A DNA stretch of 6,452 bases from Candidatus Peregrinibacteria bacterium (GTDB taxonomy: Bacteria; Patescibacteriota; Gracilibacteria; UBA1369): positions 1 through 6,452 of the forward strand of contig JADLFY010000112.1 of assembly GCA_020849575.1 (NCBI GenBank), written 5' to 3'. The notes under the pieces were generated by a model. The model saw only the letters and a program-made list of their open reading frames with translations. It did no database searches and had not been told where the DNA came from. Made by a program: the position numbers and the translations under genes. Numbering within the stretch: position 1 is the first letter of the stretch; every line of letters starts with the position of its first letter. Of this stretch, positions 6,367 to 6,452 are shown one piece after another.

Positions 6367-6452
6367 TTATTCTTCTACTCGTTCAAATCTTGGTATTTTT
6401 TTACCGTCAACTTCCGCAGTCTGTACGAAAGAATCATAAGGCCTGACAAAGA
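6367..6452 (-). CDS. C-terminal end of an unidentified protein, 5' truncated by window edge
   Basis: Read on the minus strand from 6450, an open frame of 27 codons ends in TAA at 6369-6367. Its residues include VRPYDSFVQTAEVDGKK and finish with a charged tail, ERVEE. I do not recognise the family. This frame is preferred over another open frame on the same strand because its codons are rich in purine-first, soluble-type residues. It would be transcribed in the same direction as the SLH/beta-propeller gene, 83 bases ahead of it. No convincing terminator lies between them: only an A8/T8 run without a stable stem. Co-transcription is therefore possible. Confidence 0.5.
   Translation of the reverse strand, partial: FVRPYDSFVQTAEVDGKKIPRFERVEE

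Overview
The window comes from a bacterial chromosome that is AT-rich and gene-dense and uses the standard genetic code (every complete gene ends in TAA). It contains four complete genes and the truncated ends of two more. I see no tRNA, rRNA, insertion sequence, phage gene or CRISPR array. The source cannot be fixed from the sequence. Short overlapping genes, weak or absent Shine-Dalgarno sites and a secreted SLH/beta-propeller protein with paired cysteines would fit a Patescibacteria/CPR-type genome, but that is inference and not proof.

Left part (1-2422, plus strand): the end of gnd, then zwf and pgl, each overlapping its neighbour. Together they encode all three enzymes of the oxidative pentose phosphate branch: Zwf oxidises glucose 6-phosphate to the lactone, Pgl hydrolyses the lactone, and Gnd decarboxylates 6-phosphogluconate to ribulose 5-phosphate. 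This yields NADPH and pentose. The overlaps suggest one polycistronic mRNA with coupled translation. The Zwf is divergent: its nucleotide-binding loop has lost the usual Lys/Arg-rich triplet.

Middle (2396-3502, minus strand): hflX, a ribosome-associated GTPase, points towards pgl, and the two genes share 27 bp at their 3' ends. A putative extended -10 promoter lies just upstream of hflX.

Right part (3599-6283, minus strand): a large exported protein has a signal peptide, SLH cell-wall-anchoring repeats and a C-terminal beta-propeller of the Beta_propel (COG4880) type. A cysteine-rich insertion interrupts the propeller. A strong hairpin terminator separates this gene from hflX. Upstream is a perfect 17-bp palindrome, a candidate operator. 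The last bases hold the C-terminal end of an unidentified minus-strand gene.

I found no clearly new multi-gene system. The points most worth checking are the Zwf active-site loop, the Cys-rich insertion in the surface propeller, and the palindrome.
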